DNA from: Myroides indicus
GTDB taxonomy: Bacteria; Bacteroidota; Bacteroidia; Flavobacteriales; Flavobacteriaceae
Length of the DNA: 64,000 nt
NCBI RefSeq assembly: GCF_004364575.1
Contig: NZ_SOAG01000001.1
Location: 59,247 to 123,246, forward strand
Direction: 5' to 3'
In this document: positions 8,508 through 15,961 of the stretch, piece by piece
How the letters are laid out: the number at the start of each line of letters is the position of its first letter
Position numbering within the stretch: position 1 is the stretch's first letter
Notes under the pieces: model-generated
Databases searched by the model: none
Told to the model about the DNA's origin: nothing
The model's input: only the letters and a program-made list of their open reading frames with translations
Position numbers and translations under genes: made by a program

Positions 8508-9545
8508 ATGGCAATCCCAATCGAAAATATATACTTTTTGCTTTGCTATGCTTGGAACAAGTTAGACGAAAAAGAACGTGTTGATGTTTCTATAGATGAC
8601 AAAACAGAATTACTCGATTTATTTGCTAAGGTACTAATTACCTCTTCAAAGCTTTTACTCAAAAGAGGAATCGATAAAAGTTATATAGACCACCAAGAAG
8701 AAATTTCAGGGGTTAAAGGCAAAATTGAAATCAGTCAGACTCTCAAGAGAAATTTACTTTTCAAACAAAAAACTGTTTGTACTTATGATGATTTCTCTGC
8801 CAATATTATCACAAATCAAATTTTGGTTTCAACAATTAATAGGCTCACGAGAACAAAAGGCATTGACCCTTTCCTAAAAATAGAATTAGCAAAATTGCAA
8901 ACAATGTTACTCGGAGTTGACTTAATTGAAATCAAAGCAAGTCACTTTAAACAAGTCAAATTAAACAGAAATAATCGTTTTTATGGTTTTGTGATGAATG
9001 TATGTCATCTTATTTTTCAAAGTACATTCCCATCAGAAGAAAAAGGGAAATACAAATTTTCTGACTTTACAAAGGATGAAAAGAAAATGAATCAGTTGTT
9101 TGAAGCGTTTATTAGAAATTTTTATCGTATTGAGCAGAGAAAATTTAACACTGTTAAAAAAGAAATAATTAAATGGCAATTTCAAGAAGATGATATCGAA
9201 AGTCATCAGTATCTACCTCAAATGGAAACTGATATTTCATTGGAAAATGAAGAAAAAAAGATAATTATTGATGCTAAATATTACAAAGAGACAATGACTG
9301 TCAATTACGACAAAGAGAGAATTAGGTCATCTAACCTATATCAGCTATTTAGTTATTTATTAAATCAGCAGGATGGTAGTGAAAAAACTAATATGGCAAC
9401 TGGAATACTTTTATATCCAACTATTGAGAGAGATTATGATTTAGATTTTAAATATGACAATCATAAAATTCAGATACGGACTGTTAATCTTGACACAAAT
9501 TGGAAAAATATATCGACAAGGCTTAAAGAAATAATAAACGTTTGA
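8508..9545 (+). CDS. mcrC: McrC-type PD-(D/E)XK nuclease subunit
   Basis: Nuclease partner of McrB. The 345-residue protein starts with IPIENIYFLLCYAWNKL, the usual opening of McrC proteins, followed by the DUF2357-like region. The C-terminal nuclease fold shows METDISLENEEKKIIIDAKYYKE near residue 245-262: the first Asp (in ETD) and the D-A-K triad match PD-(D/E)XK with Asp in the second acidic position. The start is 3 bp after the mcrB stop, so the pair is an operon, and a strong terminator follows. Confidence 0.93.
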   Translation: MAIPIENIYFLLCYAWNKLDEKERVDVSIDDKTELLDLFAKVLITSSKLLLKRGIDKSYIDHQEEISGVKGKIEISQTLKRNLLFKQKTVCTYDDFSANIITNQILVSTINRLTRTKGIDPFLKIELAKLQTMLLGVDLIEIKASHFKQVKLNRNNRFYGFVMNVCHLIFQSTFPSEEKGKYKFSDFTKDEKKMNQLFEAFIRNFYRIEQRKFNTVKKEIIKWQFQEDDIESHQYLPQMETDISLENEEKKIIIDAKYYKETMTVNYDKERIRSSNLYQLFSYLLNQQDGSEKTNMATGILLYPTIERDYDLDFKYDNHKIQIRTVNLDTNWKNISTRLKEIINV

Positions 9546-9577
9546 TTTAACATTAATAAAGTAAGTTATATAATTTA

Positions 9578-9610
9578 AAACAGCCCATCGCTTTAAGCAG
9601 TGGGCTGTTT
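9578..9610 (+). terminator. Terminator after mcrBC
   Basis: A perfect 10-bp stem AAACAGCCCA / TGGGCTGTTT with a 13-nt loop and flanking A/T runs. It can work in both directions, between mcrC and the convergent HTH pair. Confidence 0.85.
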
Positions 9611-9648
9611 CTTTAATTGATGATACGTTCACAGTTTCAGACAGTCAG

Positions 9649-9930
9649 CTAACGCTGATAATTGTCTTCCAATACCTTGATAATATCGCTTTCACGAAAC
9701 AGAATTTTCCGTTCGAGCTTGATAAAAGGTATCAGTCCGTCATCTCTGTACTGTTGCAACGTCCGTTTGCTGATATGCAACATCTCGCAAATCTGTTCGC
9801 CTGACAGATAAATTTCCCCTTTTAAGAGTGGATGAAAATATTCTCTGATATACAGCAGTTCATTTTTGATACCTACCACAGCTTCGAGCAGGGCAAGCAT
9901 ATCCTCGTTTGAATTTCCAATCTGTTTCAT
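9649..9930 (-). CDS. Excisionase-like HTH protein (HTH_17 family)
   Basis: A 93-residue DNA-binding protein. The C-terminal half (YLSGEQICEMLHISKRTLQQYRDDGLIPF) is a MerR/excisionase-type winged helix-turn-helix. Pairs of such small proteins next to Bacteroides integrases act as excision or directionality factors, as Xis2c and Xis2d do in CTnDOT. Its start overlaps the stop of the upstream HTH gene (ATGA at 9927-9930), so the two are translationally coupled. It could instead be a plain transcription factor; binding to the att sites is inferred. Confidence 0.85.
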   Translation of the reverse strand: MKQIGNSNEDMLALLEAVVGIKNELLYIREYFHPLLKGEIYLSGEQICEMLHISKRTLQQYRDDGLIPFIKLERKILFRESDIIKVLEDNYQR

Positions 9931-10223
9931 TTCTTTTGCTTTTTTAATGGTCGCTCTCCCTGCATAAGTAATTCCACTTCGGATAATCTGAAATATGTTT
10001 TCCGATTGATTTGCGTTGCCCCAAGAATGCCCTTTGCCCTGTACGTTTGTAAAGTTCTTTTACTAACATTGAGTAGTTGGCAGGCTTCCTGTTGGTCGAG
10101 CCATTTCGTTGCCTGTTGTAATGCTTTGTAGGGTACAGTCATTTTCGCTATCAAATTGGAAACTTCCTTTACTTCCCTGTGCAATGCCTTTAAAATCTGA
10201 ATGTCCAAAACTGTTATTTCCAT
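9927..10223 (-). CDS. Excisionase-like HTH protein, first gene of the pair
   Basis: A 98-residue protein with an N-terminal helical segment and a C-terminal helix-turn-helix (WLDQQEACQLLNVSKRTLQTY) like its downstream partner. Its tail is rich in Lys. The two proteins share the LNVSKRTLQTY / LHISKRTLQQY core, which points to an old duplication. By analogy with CTnDOT it is probably an excision cofactor for the island integrase. The ATG at 10221-10223 is the only good start. Confidence 0.85.
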   Translation of the reverse strand: MEITVLDIQILKALHREVKEVSNLIAKMTVPYKALQQATKWLDQQEACQLLNVSKRTLQTYRAKGILGATQINRKTYFRLSEVELLMQGERPLKKQKK

Positions 10224-10610
10224 TTCACATTGTTTAAACCTCGAAAGTAGAAGCTATTTTAATAGATAGCTTTGATGTTGCCGTCAGAGGTCGCATTTGG
10301 CTTTCAGTTGCCGAATACTATCAAAGAAATATTTAAAAAAATCTAAAAAAGAACAAAAAGGTAGCAAATGTAAGGCGGACACCCACCGCACAGTCCAACC
10401 AAAAGCTTACGGCATAATGGCGGGGCAAATATGGTAGCTTCGCCCAGTTATTGTGTGTGATTGCCCTGCCACCCTTCGGGACTTATTCCGTTTCCTTTTG
10501 GTTTTCCACTTGTCCGCCTTGATTGAATGGCTTTCTTTTTTTTCTGTTTTTTTGTTTTGAAAAATTATTTTAAAAGGGAGCAACGCACCACACTCGATAC
10601 CGCCCCACAA
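10224..10610. other. Gene-free stretch with structured repeat element, copy 1
   Basis: No convincing gene. The inner part (10372-10550) holds AAGGCGGACA (10372-10381), which pairs perfectly with TGTCCGCCTT (10511-10520). Inside it lies GCCACCCTTCGGGACTTAT (10468-10486), and after it the tract GCTTTCTTTTTTTTCTG. A second element of the same plan but with different stem bases lies at 16842-16945. A TAGCTTTG box at 10267-10274 could start a + strand transcript. Confidence 0.55.
10372..10550 (+). repeat. Covarying structured element, copy 1
   Basis: The core bases GCCACCCTTCGGGACTTAT are identical to copy 2, yet the closing stems differ (AAGGCGGACA/TGTCCGCCTT here, AACGGATGC/GCATCCGTT there) and are self-complementary in each. 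The T-rich tail after the stem resembles an intrinsic terminator. It may be an RNA or a terminator-like element of the island; the function is unknown. Confidence 0.5.
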
Positions 10611-11111
10611 TCAAAACAACGGCTTGTGCTTCTCATTATAGATTTCGCTAATTAATTCCCCGAACTCCTGAAAGTGGTACTCGATAATGTTGTCCAGATA
10701 GGCATAAATCGTCAGTTTGTCGATGCCCATAATATTGGTAAGCCTGTTAAATGTTTCGTGGTGTTCCTGCCGTACATACACCGATTTACCCCTACTTGCA
10801 GTACTGTTCGGAATTTTAAAGAACTGTCCGCAGTAGTCCTGTTTGGTCAGCTTCTTTGGCTTGGAGGTGCTTTTTTTCGTGCTGTTCGTTGACAGTTTAG
10901 TTTGTTCCGTTTCTGTTGCTATTTCCTCGGGTTCTTCGCCTGCCATTACACGCATAATAGCTTCCTCATCCACATCGGGTTTGGCAAAGTCTTTCCTATG
11001 TGTTGTTCCTTGTTGTTCTATCAAAGGTTGCTTCTTTTCATCAGTAAGGAAATTTTCAATAGAAAAATCCTCTTTTTCGGGTTGCTGATTTTTGTTTTCC
11101 TCATGTATCAT
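10611..11111 (-). CDS. DUF3408 family conjugative-transposon protein
   Basis: A 166-residue protein of the DUF3408 family, found almost only in Bacteroidetes conjugative and mobilizable elements. The ATG at 11109-11111 (MIHEENKN) is chosen because the frame upstream begins with TTG. The N-terminal 90 residues are low-complexity and charged (QPEKEDFSIENFL, TNSTKKSTSKPKKL). The conserved C-terminal part is KSVYVRQEHHETFNRLTNIMG..LTIYAYLDNIIEYHF, ribbon-helix-helix-like. A DNA-binding accessory role in transfer is plausible but unproven. Confidence 0.85.
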   Translation of the reverse strand: MIHEENKNQQPEKEDFSIENFLTDEKKQPLIEQQGTTHRKDFAKPDVDEEAIMRVMAGEEPEEIATETEQTKLSTNSTKKSTSKPKKLTKQDYCGQFFKIPNSTASRGKSVYVRQEHHETFNRLTNIMGIDKLTIYAYLDNIIEYHFQEFGELISEIYNEKHKPLF

Positions 11112-11498
11112 ATCTCTTAATTTTAATATTATATCCAATTAGTTGTTTGGCTAGCTAAGCAGTCAGTTGTATGTACGATTGCACCTATGTAACAACCTAT
11201 CTACCTATGCACCTGCATACCCTTAATTAGCTGTTTCGTTAACTGAAAAGTGTGTAATTCGTCTGCATTCAATCACGAAGATTTGCTGACGGGATTTATG
11301 CCGATTGGCTACATAGTTAAGGTTATAACCAATCAGCCAACTAACCAGATACAAATGAAATAAAAGCAAATCCAATCCCCATAAAGGTGGTAGTATTTGG
11401 CGTTTATTAGCTTTGTTTGGCGTGATTGTAAGTTGTTGTTATTCAAATAGTCTTATCGAACTTTGCAATGGAAGCGACTGCTTTTTTCTGCTAACTCC

Positions 11499-11519
11499 AA
11501 TCCGTTTGCAAAACGGATT
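11499..11519 (+). repeat. Hairpin 1 of the oriT-like region
   Basis: A perfect 9-bp stem AATCCGTTT / AAACGGATT with a 3-nt loop, followed by T residues. It may also act as a terminator in front of the mob operon. Confidence 0.6.
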
Positions 11520-11540
11520 TTTCTGAACTCCTGTTCAGAG

Positions 11541-11595
11541 CAAGTTATCTCTTGAGGTCCTCGAAATAAATTTCCGCACCTCAAGAGCACTTGCC
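11541..11595 (+). repeat. Large inverted repeat of the oriT-like region
   Basis: CTCTTGAGGT (11549-11558) pairs with ACCTCAAGAG (11578-11587). The stem extends outward after a small internal loop by GCAAGT (11540-11545) with ACTTGC (11589-11594). It lies 64 bp before mobC and is the best candidate for the relaxosome recognition hairpin. Confidence 0.5.
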
Positions 11596-11658
11596 CTTGC
11601 AGGGGGCTGGAAACGGCTCCGAAGTCGCTCGTTTATGTAAAATTAAAAATGGATTATT

Positions 11659-12093
11659 ATGGAAGAGAAAAACAGAAAACAGATTAAAAAAACAGGAAGG
11701 AAACCAAAGATTGACCCTGCCGTCAATCGGTATTCAATCAACCTGAATGCACAGGATAATGCCAAATTTCTTGCCCTCTTTGACCAATCAGATATGAAAG
11801 TAATCGCCCATTTTATTACCGCCTGCATCTTTCAGAAGACCGTAAAGACCGTGAAAATTGATATGAATGCTATCGAATATCACGAAAAGTTGACCCGATT
11901 TTTTAGCCAGTTCCGAGCAATCGGAACAAATTACAACCAGATTGTGAAGATATTGTACCGCAATTTTTCCGAGAAAAAAGCAGGAACATACCTTTTTAAA
12001 TTGGAAAAGGAAACCATAGAATTGGTAAAAGTCACGAAGGAAGTCATGCGTTTGACACAGGAATTTGAAGAGAAGTATTTGAAAAAAGAGTAA
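11659..12093 (+). CDS. mobC: Mobilization protein MobC (relaxosome accessory)
   Basis: A 144-residue basic protein matching the MobC type of Bacteroidetes mobilizable elements. It has a Lys/Arg-rich N-terminus (KQIKKTGRKPKIDPAVNRYSINLN), a ribbon-helix-helix-like start, and the typical FFSQFRAIGTNYNQIVKIL segment near residue 80 (the G-x-N-x-N-Q motif of MobC). It would bind at oriT and assist the relaxase. It ends 4 bp before the relaxase start, so both are one operon. Confidence 0.9.
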   Translation: MEEKNRKQIKKTGRKPKIDPAVNRYSINLNAQDNAKFLALFDQSDMKVIAHFITACIFQKTVKTVKIDMNAIEYHEKLTRFFSQFRAIGTNYNQIVKILYRNFSEKKAGTYLFKLEKETIELVKVTKEVMRLTQEFEEKYLKKE

Positions 12094-12097
12094 AGTT

Positions 12098-13363
12098 ATG
12101 ATTGCAAAAATCGGAAAGGGAAGCAATATGTACGGAGCGATTTTGTACAATCAGCAGAAAGTAGACAATGAAACCGGAGCGGTTCTGCTCTTGAACAAGA
12201 TACCCGACACGGTGGACGGCAGTTATTCTGTAGCTTATTTTAATAAATGCTTTGAGCCATATTTATCGGCAAACATCAAAACGGAAAAGACGGTACGGCA
12301 TATTTCGCTGAACCCAGATCCTGCGGATAAGGTCAGCGATGAACAGTTTATGGAAATGGCACAGGAATATATGGAGCGTATGGGTTATAGCAATCAACCT
12401 TATATAGTTTTCAAACATACGGACATTGACCGCACCCATATTCATATCGTTTCGACCTGTGTAGGCATTGACGGAAAGAAAATCCCCGATGATTACGACC
12501 ATCCACGCTCAATGGCAATCTGTCGGGATTTAGAACAGAAATATAATCTGCAGAAAGCTACTGAACAAGAGCAGAAACAAGCCAACAAAATTTTCAAGCC
12601 TGTAAATCATAAAAATGGTGGCACCAAAAGTCAGATTGCTTCGGTAGTAAGGCATCTGCCAAAGTATTATAGCTTTTCTACTATTGGTAGTTACAATACT
12701 TTACTTTCCCTTTTCAATATCACAGTGGAAGAAGTCAAAGGAGAGCGGGACGGTCAACCTGTAAACGGATTGGTTTATGTAGCATTGGATGAGAACGGAA
12801 ATAAAGCAAGTAATCCGTTTAAAGCATCACTTTTCGGAAAAGATGCAGGAGTAAGACAACTGCAAAAACACTTTGAGCAGTCCAAAGAGAAAATGAAAAC
12901 CAATCCTGCGAGGTCTGTACTAAAAAATACCATTGAATTGGCTATACATACCACAAACAACGAAACGGATTTTAAAAAGCAATTGACCGAGCAGGGTATC
13001 AATACGATTGTCCGTAAAAATGAAAGCGGACGGATTTACGGTATGACCTTTATAGACAACGGAAGTCGTAGTGTTTGGAACGGCTCACAATTAGACAGAA
13101 ATTTGTCGGCAAACGTATTTAATGATTATTGGAACAATGGAAATAAACCCGAATTGAAATTACAGGATAACCCTGTTTCTAAAGCAAATGAAATAGACAG
13201 CGTACCGACAAAAGACCTTTTTGAATTTCTTTCAAATGAGCATTCGTCCAATTCCGATTTAGGATTGCTCAGCTTATTACCCGATGCACAGGGCGAGGAC
13301 TACGAGGAAGAACAGTTTGCAAGCCAAATGAAAAAGAAAAAGAAGAAAGGAAGGAGATTGTAA
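12098..13363 (+). CDS. mobA: Relaxase/mobilization nuclease (HUH family)
   Basis: A 421-residue DNA-strand transferase that should nick oriT and pilot the strand during mobilization. The metal-binding HUH motif is visible as HTDIDRTHIHIV near residues 107-117. The likely catalytic Tyr is in the N-terminal MYGAILYNQQKV or SYSVAYFNKCFEPYL segments. The C-terminus is Lys-rich (MKKKKKKGRRL). No coupling protein or tra genes lie in the window, so transfer would need a helper conjugative element. The symbol is the generic one for this type. Confidence 0.92.
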   Translation: MIAKIGKGSNMYGAILYNQQKVDNETGAVLLLNKIPDTVDGSYSVAYFNKCFEPYLSANIKTEKTVRHISLNPDPADKVSDEQFMEMAQEYMERMGYSNQPYIVFKHTDIDRTHIHIVSTCVGIDGKKIPDDYDHPRSMAICRDLEQKYNLQKATEQEQKQANKIFKPVNHKNGGTKSQIASVVRHLPKYYSFSTIGSYNTLLSLFNITVEEVKGERDGQPVNGLVYVALDENGNKASNPFKASLFGKDAGVRQLQKHFEQSKEKMKTNPARSVLKNTIELAIHTTNNETDFKKQLTEQGINTIVRKNESGRIYGMTFIDNGSRSVWNGSQLDRNLSANVFNDYWNNGNKPELKLQDNPVSKANEIDSVPTKDLFEFLSNEHSSNSDLGLLSLLPDAQGEDYEEEQFASQMKKKKKKGRRL

Positions 13364-13379
13364 TAATCTGTTTTTCTTG

Positions 13380-13760
13380 CTATAAAATCGAACAATCCTT
13401 GCAAATTCCCGTGAGTACACAATTCACACTTTCAACATTGTAGCCATTGGGAACAGAAAAATTAACAGCTTCGGGTAAACACTCTATTGTCTGACATTTG
13501 ACACAGCGAAAATGAAAATGATTATCGGCAAAACTTTTTTCATCACATTTTATACATACGGCAAAATATTGTTTTCCGTCTTCGGCTACAATTTTATGCA
13601 CTAACCCGTCCTCACAAAAACGATTTAATATTCTGTAAATAGTAGCCCTGTCAATTTCTACATCTATTTTTTGTTCAATCGCATCACGGCTCATCGCTTT
13701 TCCTGTATTTGCCAACAAGTTAAAAATAACTTCTTTTGACGGTGTATTTCTACGTTTCAT
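13380..13760 (-). CDS. Fur-family metal or peroxide regulator
   Basis: A 126-residue transcription factor with the Fur architecture. It has an N-terminal winged helix (SRDAIEQKIDVEIDRATIYRILNRFCEDGLVHKI) and a C-terminal dimerisation/metal domain with HFHFRCVKCQTIECL and ICKDC, two C-x-x-C pairs that should bind structural Zn. The subtype (Fur, Zur or PerR) cannot be fixed. It is divergent from the gene at 13871, and a 29-bp perfect palindrome lies between them, overlapping its own likely -7 box (TAACTTTG, 13787-13780). That suggests autoregulation plus control of the divergent genes. Confidence 0.92.
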   Translation of the reverse strand: MKRRNTPSKEVIFNLLANTGKAMSRDAIEQKIDVEIDRATIYRILNRFCEDGLVHKIVAEDGKQYFAVCIKCDEKSFADNHFHFRCVKCQTIECLPEAVNFSVPNGYNVESVNCVLTGICKDCSIL

Positions 13761-13779
13761 CTCTACTATTTCTCTTTGG

Positions 13780-13787
13780 CAAAGTTA
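13780..13787 (-). promoter_or_regulatory. Candidate -7 box of the Fur-family gene
   Basis: TAACTTTG on the minus strand matches TAnnTTTG, 20 bp before the start codon, and overlaps the left arm of the palindromic operator. Confidence 0.4.
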
Positions 13788-13810
13788 ATGCAAATAATTT
13801 GCATTAACTT
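13782..13810. promoter_or_regulatory. 29-bp perfect palindrome, probable Fur-family operator
   Basis: Arms AAGTTAATGCAAAT (13782-13795) and ATTTGCATTAACTT (13797-13810) are perfectly complementary around a single A. The size, A/T-rich arms and position in the divergent promoter region between a Fur-family gene and the 13871 gene fit a Fur/Zur/PerR box. Confidence 0.75.
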
Positions 13811-13844
13811 ATTGCCACACTGTCGCAATAATAAAAAACTTTTT

Positions 13845-13852
13845 TATCTTTG
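13845..13852 (+). promoter_or_regulatory. Candidate -7 box of the 13871 operon
   Basis: TATCTTTG matches TAnnTTTG and lies 18 bp before the ATG at 13871, about 35 bp downstream of the palindromic operator. Confidence 0.4.
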
Positions 13853-13870
13853 CCAAAAGATTTGAATAAA

Positions 13871-14146
13871 ATGACAGCAGAAAAAACCTTAAAATTTGGT
13901 GGAATAGAAGTTTTCACTACAAATATCAAAAGCAAAATTCAGGCAGAACGCATTGTACAAATACTTGAAAGCAGTTTTCCAAAATTGAAAATCAATTTTG
14001 ATTTATGCGAAACCGAATTACCTTATCCTTGTGGACATACGATTTTACGAGTTGAAGACAACGAAATAAATTCAGAAAATATAATTTCAATCATAAAGAA
14101 ATCGGGGTTTATGTGCGATATTTTAGAAGATAAAGTCTGTAAATAA
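13871..14146 (+). CDS. Small Cys-containing protein in a Fur-controlled pair
   Basis: A 91-residue protein, start ATG at 13871 (MTAEKTLKFGGIEVF). The open frame begins 21 bp earlier at a TTG, which I consider less likely. The alternating pattern (VFTTNIKSKIQAERIVQILESSFPKLKINFDLCETELPYPCGHTILRVED..) suggests a ferredoxin-like beta-alpha-beta fold like the HMA metal-binding domain, but the classic M-x-C-x-x-C is absent. Four Cys and one His are present. Because it is divergent from a Fur-family regulator and 8 bp from a methyltransferase gene, a role in metal or metalloid handling is a guess. Confidence 0.7.
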   Translation: MTAEKTLKFGGIEVFTTNIKSKIQAERIVQILESSFPKLKINFDLCETELPYPCGHTILRVEDNEINSENIISIIKKSGFMCDILEDKVCK

Positions 14147-14154
14147 TAAAAAAT

Positions 14155-14763
14155 ATGACAGAATTTTGGGAAGAAGCATTTAAAGACAAACAAGAAATGT
14201 GGGGCTTAGAACCTGCAAAATCTACCGTTTTGACAAAGGACATTTTTCTGGAACATAATGTCAAGAATATCCTTATCCCAGGAATTGGATATGGACGTAA
14301 TGCACAAATTTTTCTTGAGAACGGAATGACAGTTACAGGTATTGAAATTTCACAGACAGCCATTGATTTGGCTCAAAAACATTTTGGAAGTGGATTGAAA
14401 ATTTATCACGGTTCGGTTACAGATATGCCTTTTGACGACAATTTATTTGACGGAATATTTTGCTACGGTTTAATTTACTTGTTAGATATGGACGAAAGAG
14501 CAAAATTGATCCAAGACTGTTTTAATCAGCTGACTGAAGGTGGATTAATGGTTTTTACAGCAATTACTAAAGATGCAACAACCTATGGACAAGGATCGCT
14601 AATAGGCAAGGATCGCTATGAAATGTTTGGTGGGGTCAAAATCTTCTTCTATGATAGGCAAACCATTGAGGAAGAGTTTAGTAGTACAGGACTTTTTGAA
14701 ATAACCGAAGTGACAGAAAACTATCCGTTTTACTTAATCAAATGCAAGAAAAAAACATTGTAA
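14155..14763 (+). CDS. Class I SAM-dependent methyltransferase
   Basis: A 202-residue Rossmann-fold methyltransferase. Motif I is ILIPGIGYGRNAQIFLENG (about residues 40-58), motif II ends in the acidic residue of VTGIEIS, and motif III is near VTDMPFDDNLFDGIFCYG. The N-terminal FWEEAFKDKQEMWGLEPAKST is like the tellurite/thiopurine methyltransferase-type group, in which the substrate is often a small toxic metalloid or thiol. It sits directly behind the small Cys protein and probably shares its Fur-family control. The substrate is unknown. Confidence 0.85.
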   Translation: MTEFWEEAFKDKQEMWGLEPAKSTVLTKDIFLEHNVKNILIPGIGYGRNAQIFLENGMTVTGIEISQTAIDLAQKHFGSGLKIYHGSVTDMPFDDNLFDGIFCYGLIYLLDMDERAKLIQDCFNQLTEGGLMVFTAITKDATTYGQGSLIGKDRYEMFGGVKIFFYDRQTIEEEFSSTGLFEITEVTENYPFYLIKCKKKTL

Positions 14764-14790
14764 CGAAGAAGAATTTATCCGTTATATTAG

Positions 14791-14825
14791 ATAGGCAATT
14801 GTTCTATTGCCTCAATATTTTTTCA
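14791..14825 (+). terminator. Terminator after the methyltransferase gene
   Basis: A 7-bp stem AGGCAAT / ATTGCCT with a 6-nt loop (14793-14812), followed by CAATATTTTTT, lies 30 bp after the stop codon. Confidence 0.65.
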
Positions 14826-14856
14826 GAAATGACAAACTGAACTCAATATAGAAAAA

Positions 14857-15204
14857 CTATTTCCCTTTTATCTTCTTTCTATGCTTTAGTCCAAAATCAA
14901 TTAAAGCATTGACAACTGTTTCAGTTTCTTTGGCGTGTGCGGTAAGTGCATAAGAAACGGTAACAGGTTTGGTGTTATTAACTGTTCGGGTAATCAGTAA
15001 ATTATCTTCCAATTCCTGCAACTCTTTAGATAGTACTTTGGGTGATATTCCCAGAGCCATTTCTTGTAAATCTTTAAATCTCATTGTGCCATAGTTCTGT
15101 AAATTGTGCAGGATACAAAATTTCCATTTGCCACTCAGCAGTTCAATGCCATCTTTTAACGCCAATATGCTTTCTTTATTGATGTTACTTTTTTTGTCTT
15201 CCAT
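14857..15204 (-). CDS. HxlR-family transcriptional regulator
   Basis: A 115-residue winged-helix protein of the HxlR/YodB family. The signatures are GIELLSGKWKFCILHNLQNYGTMRFKDLQ..GISPKVLSKELQELE, followed by the wing and SYALTAHA. The ATG at 15202-15204 is used; the longer frame starts with TTG. A single Cys sits right after GKWK (KFCILH); Cys here is the redox sensor in YodB-type members. It is divergent from a reductase-like gene with an operator-like inverted repeat in between, the standard arrangement for local control. Confidence 0.92.
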   Translation of the reverse strand: MEDKKSNINKESILALKDGIELLSGKWKFCILHNLQNYGTMRFKDLQEMALGISPKVLSKELQELEDNLLITRTVNNTKPVTVSYALTAHAKETETVVNALIDFGLKHRKKIKGK

Positions 15205-15210
15205 AAAATA

Positions 15211-15228
15211 GTTACTTTCCAAAAGGTA
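15211..15228. promoter_or_regulatory. Probable HxlR operator
   Basis: TTACTTTCCAAAAGGTAA (about 15212-15229) is an interrupted inverted repeat, TTAC..TTT / AAA..GTAA, directly upstream of the HxlR start and downstream of its likely -7 box. HxlR regulators commonly bind such TTAC-type repeats next to their own gene. Confidence 0.5.
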
Positions 15229-15236
15229 ATGAATAG

Positions 15237-15266
15237 CAAATATAAATCGAATATCTGATAGTTTTG
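15237..15266. promoter_or_regulatory. Divergent -7 boxes of the HxlR and reductase genes
   Basis: TATATTTG on the minus strand (15244-15237) and TAGTTTTG on the plus strand (15259-15266) both match TAnnTTTG and point away from each other toward the HxlR gene and the 15295 gene. Confidence 0.45.
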
Positions 15267-15294
15267 TAGTCAGAAATTATAAAAACAGTTCATT

Positions 15295-15819
15295 ATGAAA
15301 ATAACAGTAATCGCAAACATTTCGGCTAATGGAAGAATTTTAATAGCTGACAACCCTCATCATCAGTTACCACCAGAAGCTATGGAATTTTACGTGCAAT
15401 TTGTAAGACAAGTTGGTAACGTTGTGATAGGATTGAAAACCTTTGAAAATTATCTAAAATTCCCAAAAGAAGTAAAAGAGCTTTTTAAAGGGGTAGAAAT
15501 CATCATATTGTCTGATAAACCTTATACAGTTGATGGCTACAAGACCGTAAGTAGTCCGGAGGAGGCAGTTGAATATATGTCTGGAAAAGATGTGCAGGAA
15601 ATTGCCATTGGAGGCGGAGCAGGTACTTTCAATGCATTTATAGACAAAGATTTGGTTACAGATATTTATTTTAACGTCAACCCAATAATCACTGGAGCTG
15701 GAGCTATTTTAGGAAACAACAACGAGTTAAATTCAAAATTTAAATATAAAGAACAGAAACTTAAAAACGGTTTTGTTCAACTCCATCTAGCTAAAGAAGG
15801 AATAAAGACGAACCTATAG
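15295..15819 (+). CDS. Dihydrofolate reductase-like / RibD C-terminal domain protein
   Basis: A 174-residue NAD(P)H-dependent reductase fold. It has the N-terminal strand MKITVIANISANGRI, then GNVVIGLKTFENYL (the GRxTxE-like nucleotide-binding position), IIILSDKPY, and the IAIGGGAGTFNAFIDKDLVTDIYFNVNPIITGAGAIL segment with the Gly-rich loop. These are the hallmarks of the RibD_C/DHFR superfamily. Stand-alone members next to HxlR regulators are common cargo in Bacteroidetes and are of unknown substrate. Whether it reduces a folate- or pyrimidine-type substrate or a quinone-like electrophile cannot be told. Confidence 0.88.
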   Translation: MKITVIANISANGRILIADNPHHQLPPEAMEFYVQFVRQVGNVVIGLKTFENYLKFPKEVKELFKGVEIIILSDKPYTVDGYKTVSSPEEAVEYMSGKDVQEIAIGGGAGTFNAFIDKDLVTDIYFNVNPIITGAGAILGNNNELNSKFKYKEQKLKNGFVQLHLAKEGIKTNL

Positions 15820-15961
15820 CCCCGTAAAACATGAACTGAATACCGATTCCTGAATTTTTATTTGTAATAACAAGACAGAAAATGAGCTTAAAGAAATTGT
15901 GACATAGATGGACATTATCTTTTGCTTTAGCGTTTGCAAGTGATCCATTATATAAACCTGA

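Larger units (their letters stand above)
11112..11658 (+). other. Gene-free oriT-like region upstream of mobC
   Basis: A stretch of 547 bp without a gene. The first 250 bp carry short direct repeats (CCTATGT, CCTATC, CCTATG near 11187-11208). The last 170 bp hold three successive inverted repeats: AATCCGTTT/AAACGGATT (11499-11519), CTGAAC/GTTCAG (11523-11538) and CTCTTGAGGT/ACCTCAAGAG (11549-11587), the last extended by GCAAGT/ACTTGC. Then comes CCCTTGCAGGGGGCTGG (11594-11610). Nested repeats directly before mobilization genes are where oriT usually lies. Confidence 0.55.

Noticed and set aside
10407..10610. 67-codon minus-strand frame after the DUF3408 gene
   Set aside because: It falls in the structured repeat element, has no motif, and its sequence follows the palindrome and T-rich tail.
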